From assembly GCA_016715195.1 (NCBI GenBank), contig JADKBB010000016.1:1-64000 (forward strand): a DNA stretch of 64,000 nt, read 5' to 3'. The DNA is from Candidatus Villigracilis proximus. Lineage in GTDB: Bacteria > Chloroflexota > Anaerolineae > Anaerolineales > Villigracilaceae. The position numbers and the translations under genes are program-made. This document shows, piece by piece, positions 1-7,769 of the stretch; the stretch's first letter is position 1; the number at the start of each line of letters is the position of its first letter. The notes under the pieces are model-generated. The model was not told where the DNA came from. It saw only the letters and a list, made by a program, of their open reading frames with translations, and searched no databases.

Positions 1-614
1 CCTGGATCCAGAACAATATGCGACTCAGCAATTCCGGCATTTTGCGCGATGACAACGCTGTTCATTAATTCACGTTTCACATCTGCAAGCAAATCCTGAT
101 ATTCCGCACCAACATAGGCATTGCCAAATTTCTCGCGCACTTCCACACTGGCCGGATTGCTGCGATTATGCATCAGGATCACCGGCGTTTTATATTTCGC
201 CGCCACGAGCGCGAGTCCATCGTCTGCGCGCAAACCCCAGACATCGTTAATCATATGCGCGCCCGCCTTAATCGCCTCTTCAGCGACCTGCGCTTTATAC
301 GTATCAATTGAAATTATTGCTTCGGGAAAATTTTCGTGAATTGCACGAATGATCGGAACTACCCGTTCCATTTCTTCATCCGCAGAAACAGGAGCAGACC
401 CGGGCCGAGTCGACTCGCCGCCTACATCCAAAATGTCCGCACCGGAAGCGAGAAAATCCCGCGCCTGCACCACGGCCGCATCCACTGCATCCCCTTTTGT
501 AATGAGACCGTCACCGGAAAAACTATCGGGAGTCACATTCAAGATTCCCATCACATACGTGCGGGAACCCCAGTTGAATGTGAAACTCCCGATCTGTAAA
601 GAAGGTGATTTCAT
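1..614 (-). CDS. folP: Dihydropteroate synthase, 5' part (gene runs off the left edge)
   Basis: Catalyses condensation of p-aminobenzoate with the pterin pyrophosphate in folate synthesis; cytosolic TIM barrel. The minus-strand frame from ATG at 614 is open to the window edge and gives about 204 residues of an expected 270-280. Seen: the family signature GILNVTPDSFSGDG at residues 23-36, DVGGESTRPG at 63-72, and a downstream SIDTYK segment followed by MINDVWG. The start is fixed by the conserved distance from the N-terminus to the first signature. It stands alone on this side, divergent from nothing close; the next gene on its 5' side is also on minus, about 180 bp away with a repeat between. 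The C-terminal third lies outside the window. Confidence 0.95.
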   Translation of the reverse strand, partial: MKSPSLQIGSFTFNWGSRTYVMGILNVTPDSFSGDGLITKGDAVDAAVVQARDFLASGADILDVGGESTRPGSAPVSADEEMERVVPIIRAIHENFPEAIISIDTYKAQVAEEAIKAGAHMINDVWGLRADDGLALVAAKYKTPVILMHNRSNPASVEVREKFGNAYVGAEYQDLLADVKRELMNSVVIAQNAGIAESHIVLDP

Positions 615-661
615 AAAAAGTTAGACCTGACAGATTTTCAAGAGTGACTAATCTTGCGGGC

Positions 662-735
662 TAACCACGAAGTCACGAAGACGCCAAGTCACTAAGAAAC
701 CTTTGAGGCTTCGTGTCTTGGCGTCTTTGTGGTTA
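662..735. repeat. Intergenic inverted repeat, CACGAAG/CTTCGTG word family (copy 1)
   Basis: The outer arms begin with TAACCAC and end with GTGGTTA; the inner part AAGACGCCAAG faces CTTGGCGTCTT. Within each arm a similar word (CACGAAG, AAGTCAC) recurs. A related copy follows the tRNA gene at about 1434-1503. It sits between folP and the STAS-like gene. Function unknown. Confidence 0.7.
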
Positions 736-792
736 TACAAGCCCATTCCTTTAGTCACTTTCGAGTTTGTCAGGCCTTTTGAAAGTCTATTA

Positions 793-1212
793 TTAAATTT
801 GATCCAACGGACGGGCCAGCCAGGCTTCGGCTTCGTTGATGTCTGAAAAGATCTTCATCGCCGAAGCTGTTCCGGTTAAAGAACCAGCCGCCACATTGCG
901 GATCGCATCCGCGACAGTTGCATCCGCAACCACCACCGCCACGCGGATATTGCGCGCAGACGGGTCACTGTTTGCATCCACAGCCATGCGGATGGCTTTC
1001 TCGGGGATTTCCTTCACGGCACGCAGGTCATACAGGTTGCGTGTGCGGCGGTCGGCCTCAAGCAAATGTGCAAGCGCAAAATCATGCCAATGTGCAAGGG
1101 TCGCATCTGAAAGATCAGTGAATGTCAAAGTCATGCCGCCATCACCGCGACGAATCACGGAATAGCCAACATCGGCAGTGGGTGTCCAGTTAAGGGGTTT
1201 TGATTCAGTCAT
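793..1212 (-). CDS. STAS/SpoIIAA-like small protein
   Basis: A cytosolic protein of about 139 residues. The fold pattern of alternating hydrophobic strands and helices (MTLTFTDL near residue 27, NIRVAVVVADATVADAIRNV near the middle, a C-terminal AEAWLA helix) resembles STAS/SpoIIAA-like domains that bind regulators or lipids. This is a resemblance in pattern, not a match to a named family. I chose ATG 1212 over the upstream in-frame codon at 1269 because AGGAG lies 7-10 nt before it. It is monocistronic; the tRNA-Val gene starts about 90 bp upstream on the other strand. A second protein of similar plan is encoded in the cassette array (16407-16838). No partner kinase is adjacent. Confidence 0.6.
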   Translation of the reverse strand: MTESKPLNWTPTADVGYSVIRRGDGGMTLTFTDLSDATLAHWHDFALAHLLEADRRTRNLYDLRAVKEIPEKAIRMAVDANSDPSARNIRVAVVVADATVADAIRNVAAGSLTGTASAMKIFSDINEAEAWLARPLDQI

Positions 1213-1262
1213 GGGTTCTCTCCTGTTATAAATACGATTATAACGCAGGCTTAAACTAATTT

Positions 1263-1291
1263 TTTTCATTTCCTCAAACCCGTGCTATAAT
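1263..1291 (+). promoter_or_regulatory. Promoter of tRNA-Val, extended -10
   Basis: TATAAT at 1286-1291 preceded by TG at 1283-1284 (extended -10), with a weak -35 TTTTCA at 1263-1268 and a 17-nt spacer. It lies 10 nt before the mature tRNA. Confidence 0.65.
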
Positions 1292-1301
1292 GCGGTTCTC
1301 C

Positions 1302-1375
1302 GGGCGCTTAGCTCAGTTGGTTAGAGCACCTCGTTTACACCGAGGGGGTCGGGGGTTCGAGTCCCTCAGCGCCCA
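1302..1375 (+). tRNA. tRNA-Val (anticodon UAC)
   Basis: The cloverleaf can be folded by eye. The acceptor stem GGGCGCT (1302-1308) pairs with AGCGCCC (1368-1374); D-arm GCTCAGTTGGTTAGAGC; anticodon stem CCTCG/CGAGG with loop TTTACAC, anticodon TAC; T-arm with GGTTCGAGTCC. The discriminator base is A1375 and the 3' CCA is not encoded (the DNA reads CTA), so CCA-adding enzyme is needed. Promoter upstream, terminator directly downstream; transcribed alone. Confidence 0.97.
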
Positions 1376-1378
1376 CTA

Positions 1379-1407
1379 AATCCCGTTTTTACGGGGATTT
1401 TTTTTTT
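1379..1407 (+). terminator. Intrinsic terminator of tRNA-Val
   Basis: Stem AATCCCGT / ACGGGGATT with one bulged G, followed by a run of ten T. Confidence 0.85.
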
Positions 1408-1433
1408 AACGACTGTTTCGAGCCTTTCGTCAG

Positions 1434-1503
1434 CAAGTCACAAGGCACCAAGCCACGAAGGTTTTTTTTTCCTTTGAGCCTTTGAGTCTTCGTGTCTTAG
1501 TGG
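1434..1503. repeat. Intergenic inverted repeat, CACGAAG word family (copy 2)
   Basis: Imperfect inverted repeat of CACAAGGCACCAAG-type words facing CTTTGAGTCTTCGTG, with T9 in the middle. Same family as 662-735. Confidence 0.6.
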
Positions 1504-1566
1504 TCAAAAAAACACTTCTTAGCCAAATACGGGGTATCAACGCCCACAAATGCGTCGATATAACAA

Positions 1567-1630
1567 AGACTTCGGAAATCTTTTTAGAGGCATCTTTGCG
1601 TGGATGCACTAAAGCAGATTTCCGAAGTCT
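1567..1630. repeat. Hairpin with 15-bp perfect arms, CTTCGGAA family (copy 1)
   Basis: Arms AGACTTCGGAAATCT (1567-1581) and AGATTTCCGAAGTCT (1616-1630), with an inner GCATC/GATGC hairpin. It lies just downstream of the methyltransferase stop at 1648 and may act as its 3' hairpin, although no T-run follows on that strand. A related hairpin is at 61316-61374. Confidence 0.7.
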
Positions 1631-1647
1631 GGGGTGGAGCAGATATA

Positions 1648-2433
1648 TTATTTTGCCTTAACTTTCACAGCTTTGATAAATCCCTGCTTGAAAATATATC
1701 GAAACAAGAAACTTCTCGCGATCTCCACTTGAAACCCATTATCCTCCAGATATTTCACAATATCTGAATAGTGATGACCGTGGTCAAGATAATCGTGGTA
1801 TTCAAGCAGGATCTTGTCTACTTTGTTCAACACTTCGGGCTGGGCATTTAACAAAATGAGATACTCCGCTCCCTCAGCGTCGATCTTCAGGTAATCCACA
1901 TGTTGTATTTTATTGGCTTCCAATATCCCCGCCAAAGAGACGGTGCGGACTGTAGTGGAATTTTCAACATTGGTTTCAAAAAAAGAATGGGACATGCTCA
2001 AATGCTCAGAATTGAAGAAGGAAGCCTTGCCATCCTTCTCTGAAACCGCGAGTTTAAAGATCTCAAGGTTTGCAAGGTTATTCAGATTTTTATTTTCTTC
2101 CAAAAAGAAAAAGTTTTCGTCATTCGGCTCATAAGCGTAGACATGCCCCTGCGGAGCCTGTTTTGCTGCCCAAACAGAAAATGACCCAATATGCGCGCCA
2201 ATATCTATGATCATGTCCGTGGGGTGAATAATGAAATTATCGTCCTTATATTCCTCAAATCCCCAAACTTCATGAACAGCCAGCCTATCGTAGGTGTTTA
2301 CCCTCATTTTCATTTTTGTGTCCCCGCCAAATTGCTGGATAAAGGTTTTCTCACCGATCCAGCGTAAATGAAACAGTGGCGCAAAGAACAAACCGAGTCG
2401 AAACAGGTTTTGATTAAGTATTCTCATTTTCAA
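1648..2433 (-). CDS. FkbM family SAM-dependent methyltransferase
   Basis: Predicted O-methyltransferase of the FkbM family (261 residues), usually acting on sugars, glycolipids or secondary metabolites; the substrate cannot be told. Seen: SAM motif I as IDIGAHIGSF at residues 76-85, the acidic YEPNDEN at 101-107 that follows strand beta-2, and the FkbM hallmark LKIDAEGAE at 182-190. The N-terminal 40 residues are basic and hydrophobic (LGLFFAPLFHL) and may be a membrane-associating helix, or the true start may be a later Met (residues 41 or 43). Monocistronic, divergent from the SDR-like gene at 2663. Confidence 0.85.
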   Translation of the reverse strand: MKMRILNQNLFRLGLFFAPLFHLRWIGEKTFIQQFGGDTKMKMRVNTYDRLAVHEVWGFEEYKDDNFIIHPTDMIIDIGAHIGSFSVWAAKQAPQGHVYAYEPNDENFFFLEENKNLNNLANLEIFKLAVSEKDGKASFFNSEHLSMSHSFFETNVENSTTVRTVSLAGILEANKIQHVDYLKIDAEGAEYLILLNAQPEVLNKVDKILLEYHDYLDHGHHYSDIVKYLEDNGFQVEIARSFLFRYIFKQGFIKAVKVKAK

Positions 2434-2649
2434 AGATCCTCACAAACAAAATTGGGTATATCTGAGCCGAAGCTTTCAAAACCTGAGACAAAACAAGTTT
2501 TTTCGCCAAGCTGGGATTTTACACCCTTTGCCCTGTTTGATATTCGTCAAATATTTATTTATCGATTATCAGTTTTGGAAGGAACAGCCAGTCCAAAGAT
2601 GTTTTGCGCCATGCGATATAAATCACGCCAGAAATTTTACAGCGGGCAG

Positions 2650-2662
2650 TATAATCCTTTGC
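2650..2662 (+). promoter_or_regulatory. -10 box placed for a leaderless transcript
   Basis: TATAAT at 2650-2655 leaves only 7 nt before the ATG at 2663, which predicts transcription starting at or next to the start codon. No Shine-Dalgarno is present and no -35 is convincing. Confidence 0.55.
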
Positions 2663-3616
2663 ATGATCCTTATTACAGGCGCAACCGGTTTTATTGGCCG
2701 CACGCTCGTTCGCCAGCTTTCGTCCATTGGATACCCGCTGCGCGCGCTGATCCGTCCTTCGCCGCGCACACCGCGCCTGCCCAAGGGCGTGCCCGTGGAA
2801 GTGGCAGTAGTTTCTCTGGCAGATAAGCGCGGACTGCGCGCCGCGCTGCGCGATGTGGATGTAATCATCCATCTTGCGAGCGCGGAAAATCAGGGCAGCC
2901 GCGGCAGTCTTTTAACGGCAGATATTCAAGGCACAGAAAATCTCGTCGAAGCAGCAGCAGATGCGGGCGTCGATCGAATCGTGTATTTGAGTCATATTGG
3001 TGCGGCGCGCGCTTCGGCGTATCCCGCTTTTAAAGCGAAAGGCATCGCTGAAGAACACATCCGCAATGGGAAAGTGCCTTATACGATTTTGCGGACTTCG
3101 CTGGTCTACGGGCCTGAAGATCATTTCACCAATAATCTTTCGCGGCTGATCCGCTCTTCCTTTGGCGTGTTTCCGATCCCGTCTGGCGGGCGGACTGTGG
3201 TGCAGCCGGTGTGGGTGGAAGACCTTGTGACGTGTCTGCTATGGTCGCTGGAAAATAAAGATACGCTTAATAAAGTTTATGAACTCGGCGGCAGCGAATT
3301 TTTTACATTGCAGCAGATCGTGGAAAACATTATGGAAGCCACGCACAGGCAGCGTTTTCTGGTTCCGCTTTCACCGATCACATTGCGTGCCATCACTGTT
3401 TTTCTTGAAGGTGTGATTCCAAATTTTCCCATTTCCTCTTTTTGGCTTGATTACTTCGCCGTCAATCGCACCTGCGCCGTGGATTCGATGCCGCGTATTT
3501 TTGGGTTGATGCCTGCGCGTTTTACCTATCGTCTCGATTATTTAATTCGCAAGCCGTGGTATCAACGGGCATGGAATGCCATTACAAAAAGAATTTCCAA
3601 TTTACGTCCAGGGTGA
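2663..3616 (+). CDS. NAD(P)-binding SDR-like protein (atypical, NDUFA9-like)
   Basis: Rossmann-fold protein of 317 residues, of the atypical SDR group that includes NDUFA9 and NmrA-like reductases. Seen: the nucleotide motif GATGFIG at residues 5-11, RALIRPSP near residue 30, VIIHLAS around 70, YLSHIGAARAS near 105 where an extended SDR has its Ser/Tyr region, and no clear YxxxK catalytic pair, which fits atypical members. I start at ATG 2663 rather than in-frame 2528 because it begins exactly at the first beta strand and has a -10 box 7 nt upstream. The next gene (GNAT) begins 3 nt after its stop, so the two are probably cotranscribed. Confidence 0.85.
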   Translation: MILITGATGFIGRTLVRQLSSIGYPLRALIRPSPRTPRLPKGVPVEVAVVSLADKRGLRAALRDVDVIIHLASAENQGSRGSLLTADIQGTENLVEAAADAGVDRIVYLSHIGAARASAYPAFKAKGIAEEHIRNGKVPYTILRTSLVYGPEDHFTNNLSRLIRSSFGVFPIPSGGRTVVQPVWVEDLVTCLLWSLENKDTLNKVYELGGSEFFTLQQIVENIMEATHRQRFLVPLSPITLRAITVFLEGVIPNFPISSFWLDYFAVNRTCAVDSMPRIFGLMPARFTYRLDYLIRKPWYQRAWNAITKRISNLRPG

Positions 3617-3618
3617 AA

Positions 3619-4503
3619 ATGTCCAACTTTAATATTCGCTTAATTGAAACTCCCGAAGAAATGCGCCTGGTGGAAGATTTGCAGCGCAATGTGTGGCCCG
3701 ACTCTGAAACCGATGTTGTGCCTTTGCACATGCTCATCACTGCCGTACATAACGGCGGACTTGTGCTCGGCGCATTCATTGAAGAAAAGATGATCGGTTT
3801 TGTCTTTGGCTTCCCCGGCATCGAAACCACTCCCGACGGTCCACGCTTAAAGCATTGCTCGCACATGATGGGTATTCATCCCGCGCATCGGGATGGCGGC
3901 ATTGGCTTCGCACTCAAACGCGCGCAATGGCAAATGGTGCGTCATCAAAGCCTCGATCACATCACATGGACGTACGATCCGCTGCTCAGCCGCAATGCCT
4001 ATCTTAACATCGCAAAACTTGGCGCGGTCTGCGTCACCTATCGCCGCTCAGAATATGGAGACATGCGCGACGGGCTGAATGCCGGCCTGCCCTCAGACCG
4101 CTTTCAACTGGATTGGTGGATCAATACGCGCCGTGTCGAAAGCAGACTGGGCAAACGTTCGCGCCCGACGCTTAAATTGAATCACGTAGCACGCTCGGGG
4201 ATGCATCCCTTTTACCCGCTTCACGCTTCACACCTGACCGGAAACCTGCCTCAGCCACCCGAGCATGTTCCCCCCTTTGACGACCGCCTGCTTCTGGCCG
4301 AGATCCCCGGTGATTTTATATCGCTCAAATCAAAAGATTTTGGTCTCGCCCGTGACTGGCGTTTTTTCACACGAGAACTATTTGAAACCGCATTTGAAAA
4401 AAATTACATCGTCACTGATTTTATTTTTGATAAAAATGAAGGCAATCCGCGCGGACTTTATATCTTAACGCACGGCGAAAGCACGCTGGATGAGTTTGAA
4501 TAA
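3619..4503 (+). CDS. GNAT-fold acetyltransferase-like protein (COG3375-like)
   Basis: A 294-residue protein with a GNAT N-terminal half: LGAFIEEKMIGFVFGFPG (about residues 53-70) forms the central beta strands, and HMMGIHPAHRDGGIGFALKRAQW (about 85-107) is motif A, though the acetyl-CoA loop is HRDGGIG rather than RxxGxG. TWTYDPLLSRNAYLNIAKLGA follows as in COG3375-type proteins. The C-terminal half is family specific. ATG 3619 comes 3 nt after the preceding stop, with a purine-rich GGGTGAAA before it. Substrate unknown. The gene forms a two-gene unit with the SDR-like protein. Confidence 0.8.
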   Translation: MSNFNIRLIETPEEMRLVEDLQRNVWPDSETDVVPLHMLITAVHNGGLVLGAFIEEKMIGFVFGFPGIETTPDGPRLKHCSHMMGIHPAHRDGGIGFALKRAQWQMVRHQSLDHITWTYDPLLSRNAYLNIAKLGAVCVTYRRSEYGDMRDGLNAGLPSDRFQLDWWINTRRVESRLGKRSRPTLKLNHVARSGMHPFYPLHASHLTGNLPQPPEHVPPFDDRLLLAEIPGDFISLKSKDFGLARDWRFFTRELFETAFEKNYIVTDFIFDKNEGNPRGLYILTHGESTLDEFE

Positions 4504-4516
4504 GTTTTTATTTGAT

Positions 4517-4617
4517 TATGGAGTCCATCAGCTTGCTGATGGGGCATTAAAAAAACAGACAGCAAGCTGTCTGACTCCATAGATTTAAACGCATAAGACG
4601 CCCTTGCGGACGTCTTA
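4517..4617. repeat. Nested intergenic palindromes downstream of the GNAT gene
   Basis: An outer inverted repeat TATGGAGTC / GACTCCATA encloses two hairpins, CCATCAGC-TT-GCTGATGG and CAGACAGC-AA-GCTGTCTG, giving a cruciform-like element. A third hairpin TAAGACG / CGTCTTA follows at 4594-4617. It lies between convergent genes. It could serve as a 3' hairpin, but no long T-run follows. Confidence 0.6.
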
Positions 4618-4660
4618 GCGGTTGGATGGGGAGATTTTTGTGAAAACGAAAGTTTTTTTA

Positions 4661-5398
4661 TTACCTCCGCGTGGATGAAGAATTTTGTTCGTTGCGTCCC
4701 ATGGCGGTCATGCCCACGGGGTGATACGTAGGTTCGGAGCGGGTGGTGCCATAGCTGGGAACGGGAGCAGGACGCGGCTTGGGCGCAGGGCGAGGATAGT
4801 TAGTGGCTGGCAGGTTCGAGGTTAGGGGTTGATTCGAAGCGGCAGGGCGTTGAGACTGATTTTGGTAGGAAACCGGCCGCTGTCCTGCATCTGCAAGAGT
4901 GAAGAGACGTTCACCCGCCACAGAGAAAGTTCCAATGATCAAAACACGGATCAACCAGACCATGGCCGCTACAAAGATCGGCACAACCTTAATCATCACC
5001 GCCTGACCTACAAGAGAACCGCCTTCAGCATTGTGATTGAGAATTGCAACCGAAACACCCCACCAGGTGAGCATGGCATTGAATGCAGCAGCCAGCAGCC
5101 ACGCGCCAAAGAGATACCAGACCTCAGCGGGTTCATCGCGCCCCTGTTCAGGTGTAAAGATGCGGGCAATACCGGCAAAATCGATACCGCAGAATGCAAA
5201 TGCAAGAATGGCAGACCAGCGAATCCCGGCAAATTTTAAATCACCGAGCACATCCTGCAATGCAAATGAAGTTGTGCCAAAGTTGAATAACTCAAAAGCA
5301 AGCAGGGCGCTGATAAGAATACCGCCAAAGATCGCGCCGCGTTTGAGGGAAGCACTTTTCAGAAACGGGAGCAATTGAATGTTGAGAGAACGGTTCAT
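4661..5398 (-). CDS. Predicted four-helix membrane protein with Pro-rich tail
   Basis: Not a family I recognise (245 residues). Hydrophobic segments lie at about 22-42, 55-78, 92-115 and 135-158, and a cytoplasmic-looking, low-complexity Pro/Gln/Asn/Arg-rich tail follows from about 170 to the end, including repeated PAPKPRPAPVP. GGAGATTTCCC precedes the ATG at 5398. The gene has a near-consensus promoter with a 16-bp palindrome in its spacer (5446-5474), so it is probably repressed under normal conditions; if the palindrome is a LexA box, it would be induced by DNA damage. It is convergent with the GNAT gene and divergent from the squalene synthase-like gene. Confidence 0.7.
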   Translation of the reverse strand: MNRSLNIQLLPFLKSASLKRGAIFGGILISALLAFELFNFGTTSFALQDVLGDLKFAGIRWSAILAFAFCGIDFAGIARIFTPEQGRDEPAEVWYLFGAWLLAAAFNAMLTWWGVSVAILNHNAEGGSLVGQAVMIKVVPIFVAAMVWLIRVLIIGTFSVAGERLFTLADAGQRPVSYQNQSQRPAASNQPLTSNLPATNYPRPAPKPRPAPVPSYGTTRSEPTYHPVGMTAMGRNEQNSSSTRR

Positions 5399-5445
5399 GG
5401 GAAATCTCCTTTTTTGGAACCAGATGAAGAAAGGAACGACTTCTC

Positions 5446-5474
5446 CTAATATAGAACAATTGTTCTAATTTGTC
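5446..5474 (-). promoter_or_regulatory. Consensus sigma-70 promoter with a GAAC-N4-GTTC operator in the spacer
   Basis: Read on minus: TTGACA, 17-nt spacer, TATATT. The spacer holds the perfect 16-bp palindrome TAGAACAATTGTTCTA (5452-5467). GAAC-N4-GTTC is the core of the Gram-positive-type LexA box. A repressor bound here would cover both promoter elements. A second copy differing at one central base is at 38284-38299. Confidence 0.75.
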
Positions 5475-5583
5475 AAGAATGGATTCGTTACAGGAAGGTT
5501 AACAGATACATAAGTACCAGAAACACTACCAATCAATAAAAGGTGGGTTATAAATATAAATCCTTGCAGTAAAGGTTAACCTT

Positions 5584-6555
5584 ATGAATTCAAGAGACTT
5601 GTTAAGAATCACCAGCCGCACATTCGCCATTGGCATAGAACGCCTGCCCCGTATTCTATGTGACGCGACGACCATTGCCTATTTGCTATTAAGAGTATCA
5701 GACTATCTCGAAGATAATGAAGAAATGGAAGCCGGTGAAAAAGTGATCTTATTGAATTTATGGATCAATATTTTGCGTGAAGAGAAAAACATTGAAGCGC
5801 TTACCAGCCAATTAACAAACGCTGATACAAACAACCCTGATGCGATCGTGGCACAGCATTCAAAAGAAATCCTGTTGCATCTGCATTCCCTGCCTTACGC
5901 GGTTCAGGAGATCATCATTCATCATGTGATCAACAGCACGCAAGGCATGGCGCGCTGGACAAAACTGGGGCCAAACGTCAATGACGAAAAAGACCTGGAT
6001 GATTACATGTTTGAAGTGGCAGGACGTGTTGGGTATTTGATCACGCAGTTATTTGCATGGTATTCGATCACAATTCGACGTAAGGAAAACGAGATCATGC
6101 CGCTGGCGCGCGAGTTTGGTCTGGGACTGCAAACTGTGAATGTGATCCGCGGGATCCGCGAAGACTTTGACCGCGGCTGGGTCTATATTCCCAAAAAATT
6201 CATAATGGATATGGGGCTCACAAAAGAACAACTCTTTGACCCCGAGCATCGCGAACAGGCCCTAAAAGTTTTGGATATGATGACCGATAAAGCAGAACGT
6301 CATCTCAGGCAGGCTTTGCAATATGTAAAATCCCTGCCCTGGTGGCAGCATGGCATCAGACTCGGTTGTATTTTCCCGCTGATGTTCGCCATCCGCACAC
6401 TGGCGGTCTGCCGTCACAATGCGCAGGTGTTTGAAAGTGAAGCCAAGATGAGCCGCACCGAAGTAAAAAAGATCGTGCTGGATGCCACCCTGTGGGGCTG
6501 GTCAAATCTCTGGCTTGATCGTTATTATCAGGAATTAAATGTTATCGGGGAATAA
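5584..6555 (+). CDS. Squalene/phytoene synthase family protein
   Basis: Head-to-head prenyl transferase of 323 residues, near the family's usual length. The first Asp-rich motif is SDYLED (about residues 39-44). The second is IREDFDRGWVYIP (about 190-202), where the family has xxRDxxEDxxxGRxYxP. FEVAGRVGYLITQLF (about 148-162) is the substrate-pocket helix. It would join two C15 or C20 diphosphates to give squalene-type or phytoene-type products, for hopanoids or carotenoids; the sequence looks nearer the squalene side, but this is inference. No other isoprenoid gene is adjacent. It is expressed alone, with a shared bidirectional terminator downstream. Confidence 0.88.
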   Translation: MNSRDLLRITSRTFAIGIERLPRILCDATTIAYLLLRVSDYLEDNEEMEAGEKVILLNLWINILREEKNIEALTSQLTNADTNNPDAIVAQHSKEILLHLHSLPYAVQEIIIHHVINSTQGMARWTKLGPNVNDEKDLDDYMFEVAGRVGYLITQLFAWYSITIRRKENEIMPLAREFGLGLQTVNVIRGIREDFDRGWVYIPKKFIMDMGLTKEQLFDPEHREQALKVLDMMTDKAERHLRQALQYVKSLPWWQHGIRLGCIFPLMFAIRTLAVCRHNAQVFESEAKMSRTEVKKIVLDATLWGWSNLWLDRYYQELNVIGE

Positions 6556-6620
6556 TCTGATCAGGCTGGTTTTCTAACAGGAAACAAATGAAAAACTGCA
6601 AATTTATTTTTCTGGAATCA

Positions 6621-6656
6621 AAAAGAGCGGATGTTGAAAAAGCATCCGCTCTTTTT
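6621..6656. terminator. Bidirectional intrinsic terminator
   Basis: Stem AAAAGAGCGGATG / CATCCGCTCTTTTT between two convergent genes (the synthase-like gene and the SH3 lipoprotein), with A- and T-runs on both sides. Confidence 0.9.
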
Positions 6657-6660
6657 ATTT

Positions 6661-7452
6661 TTATGGAATGATGACCGGGACAGAGGAAATCGGCACGGAG
6701 ACCTGCACCAACTGGGCGAACACCCACGCAACTTGATCGGGTTTGTCGGGAACCTGCACTTGTATCCATTGATCATCGGCTGTTTTCCCCAGGGCAATGG
6801 TTGAGACCTGAGCGCCAAGCAAACCTGCCTCCGGTGCATTCAGATCGGGTGCGCTTCGCAAGTTGACTGCGCCAGCGCCAAGATTGGTGACAGTAATCAC
6901 CTGGGTTGATGTGGGCGGCACATTGACTTCAGGCGTGGCTGCGCCCGGGGTGGGGGAAGGCGGAACAGCCAGAGTAATGCCCAATAAACGCGCCATTTCA
7001 ATATCATATTGACCATGCAATTTGCGCGCTTGTGCGATCCCGGCATTGATCTGATCCGCGCCAGCCGCATCGGTTGTATTAAGAAAGCCCATCAAGGTTT
7101 GCACGACCACACTCATGTGCGCAAGCTGTAATTTTTTTAGATCATTCAAACAGACGGGTACGGTTTGATCTTCTGCATCGCGCAAAACCCGTTGTAAATC
7201 AGGGATGATCTGTATCAGTTGGGATTGCGGCGTATTGGAGGCCAGCGCAGAGTAATCATCAAACTCACGCGTCAACTTGTTAAGTTTGCCGATCTCCGCC
7301 GACAAATTCTCACCCACGCATGGATCTGGCGTGGACGTAAATTCCACGACAGTGGCTGTGGCAGCATTCGGCGCAGGTGTGGCTTCTCCGCTACAAGCAG
7401 CCAGAAACAGACTAAAGATCAAGACAAGCATCAGGATGTTTTTTTTAGACAT
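6661..7452 (-). CDS. Lipoprotein with C-terminal bacterial SH3-like domain
   Basis: Exported lipoprotein of 263 residues. The lipobox LAAC places the lipidated Cys at residue 20, followed by a Thr/Pro/Ala-rich linker. The middle is helical (KLNKLTREFDDY, DLQRVLRDAEDQ, LKKLQLAHMSVVVQTLMG). A second TPGAATPE linker leads to an SH3-type domain (VNLRSAPDLNAPEAGLL, then WIQVQVPDKPDQVAWVFAQ), which commonly binds peptidoglycan. I chose ATG 7452 because it gives a standard signal peptide; ATG 7464 would add four residues and the open frame extends much further. Function beyond cell-envelope attachment is unknown. Confidence 0.75.
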   Translation of the reverse strand: MSKKNILMLVLIFSLFLAACSGEATPAPNAATATVVEFTSTPDPCVGENLSAEIGKLNKLTREFDDYSALASNTPQSQLIQIIPDLQRVLRDAEDQTVPVCLNDLKKLQLAHMSVVVQTLMGFLNTTDAAGADQINAGIAQARKLHGQYDIEMARLLGITLAVPPSPTPGAATPEVNVPPTSTQVITVTNLGAGAVNLRSAPDLNAPEAGLLGAQVSTIALGKTADDQWIQVQVPDKPDQVAWVFAQLVQVSVPISSVPVIIP

Positions 7453-7696
7453 AAATTTTTCCATGTATATAAAAATGAGGAGCCGCGAAAAGCGTTTCGC
7501 AAATTGTAGCATTATTAATGGATTATTTTTAAACCAGGACAAATATACCTGAGAAATAAATGCAGTGGGATTAAATAGATTCACGCCGCATGGCTTTTCA
7601 AAACTGCTTGCCGGATCGCCAATCACCTGAAGAGATCCAACGCGAGTCTGTAAAAGGGGATATTTTAGCTTTGGGCTAACAACCGGTGAAAAGTAC

Positions 7697-7725
7697 TTGA
7701 CATAATTCAGTCGCTGAATTATGAT
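7697..7725 (+). promoter_or_regulatory. Promoter and palindromic operator of the Rrf2 regulator
   Basis: TTGACA (7697-7702), 17-nt spacer, TATGAT (7720-7725). An inverted repeat with perfect 10-bp arms, CATAATTCAG and CTGAATTATG around TCG (7701-7723), fills the spacer, so a bound dimer would block polymerase. Autoregulation by the downstream Rrf2 protein is the simplest reading. The rest of the 317-nt gap (7453-7769) holds no gene. Confidence 0.75.
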
Positions 7726-7739
7726 TTCAATCAATAAAG

Positions 7740-7754
7740 TCTATTGGAATAGTA
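7740..7754 (+). promoter_or_regulatory. Shared YCTATTGGWWTAGTA motif upstream of the Rrf2 gene
   Basis: TCTATTGGAATAGTA lies between the promoter and the Rrf2 start. The same motif, inverted, is at 8278-8292 before the transporter gene. The pair suggests one regulator acting on both. Confidence 0.55.
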
Positions 7755-7769
7755 GGAGTTATAAAAAGC

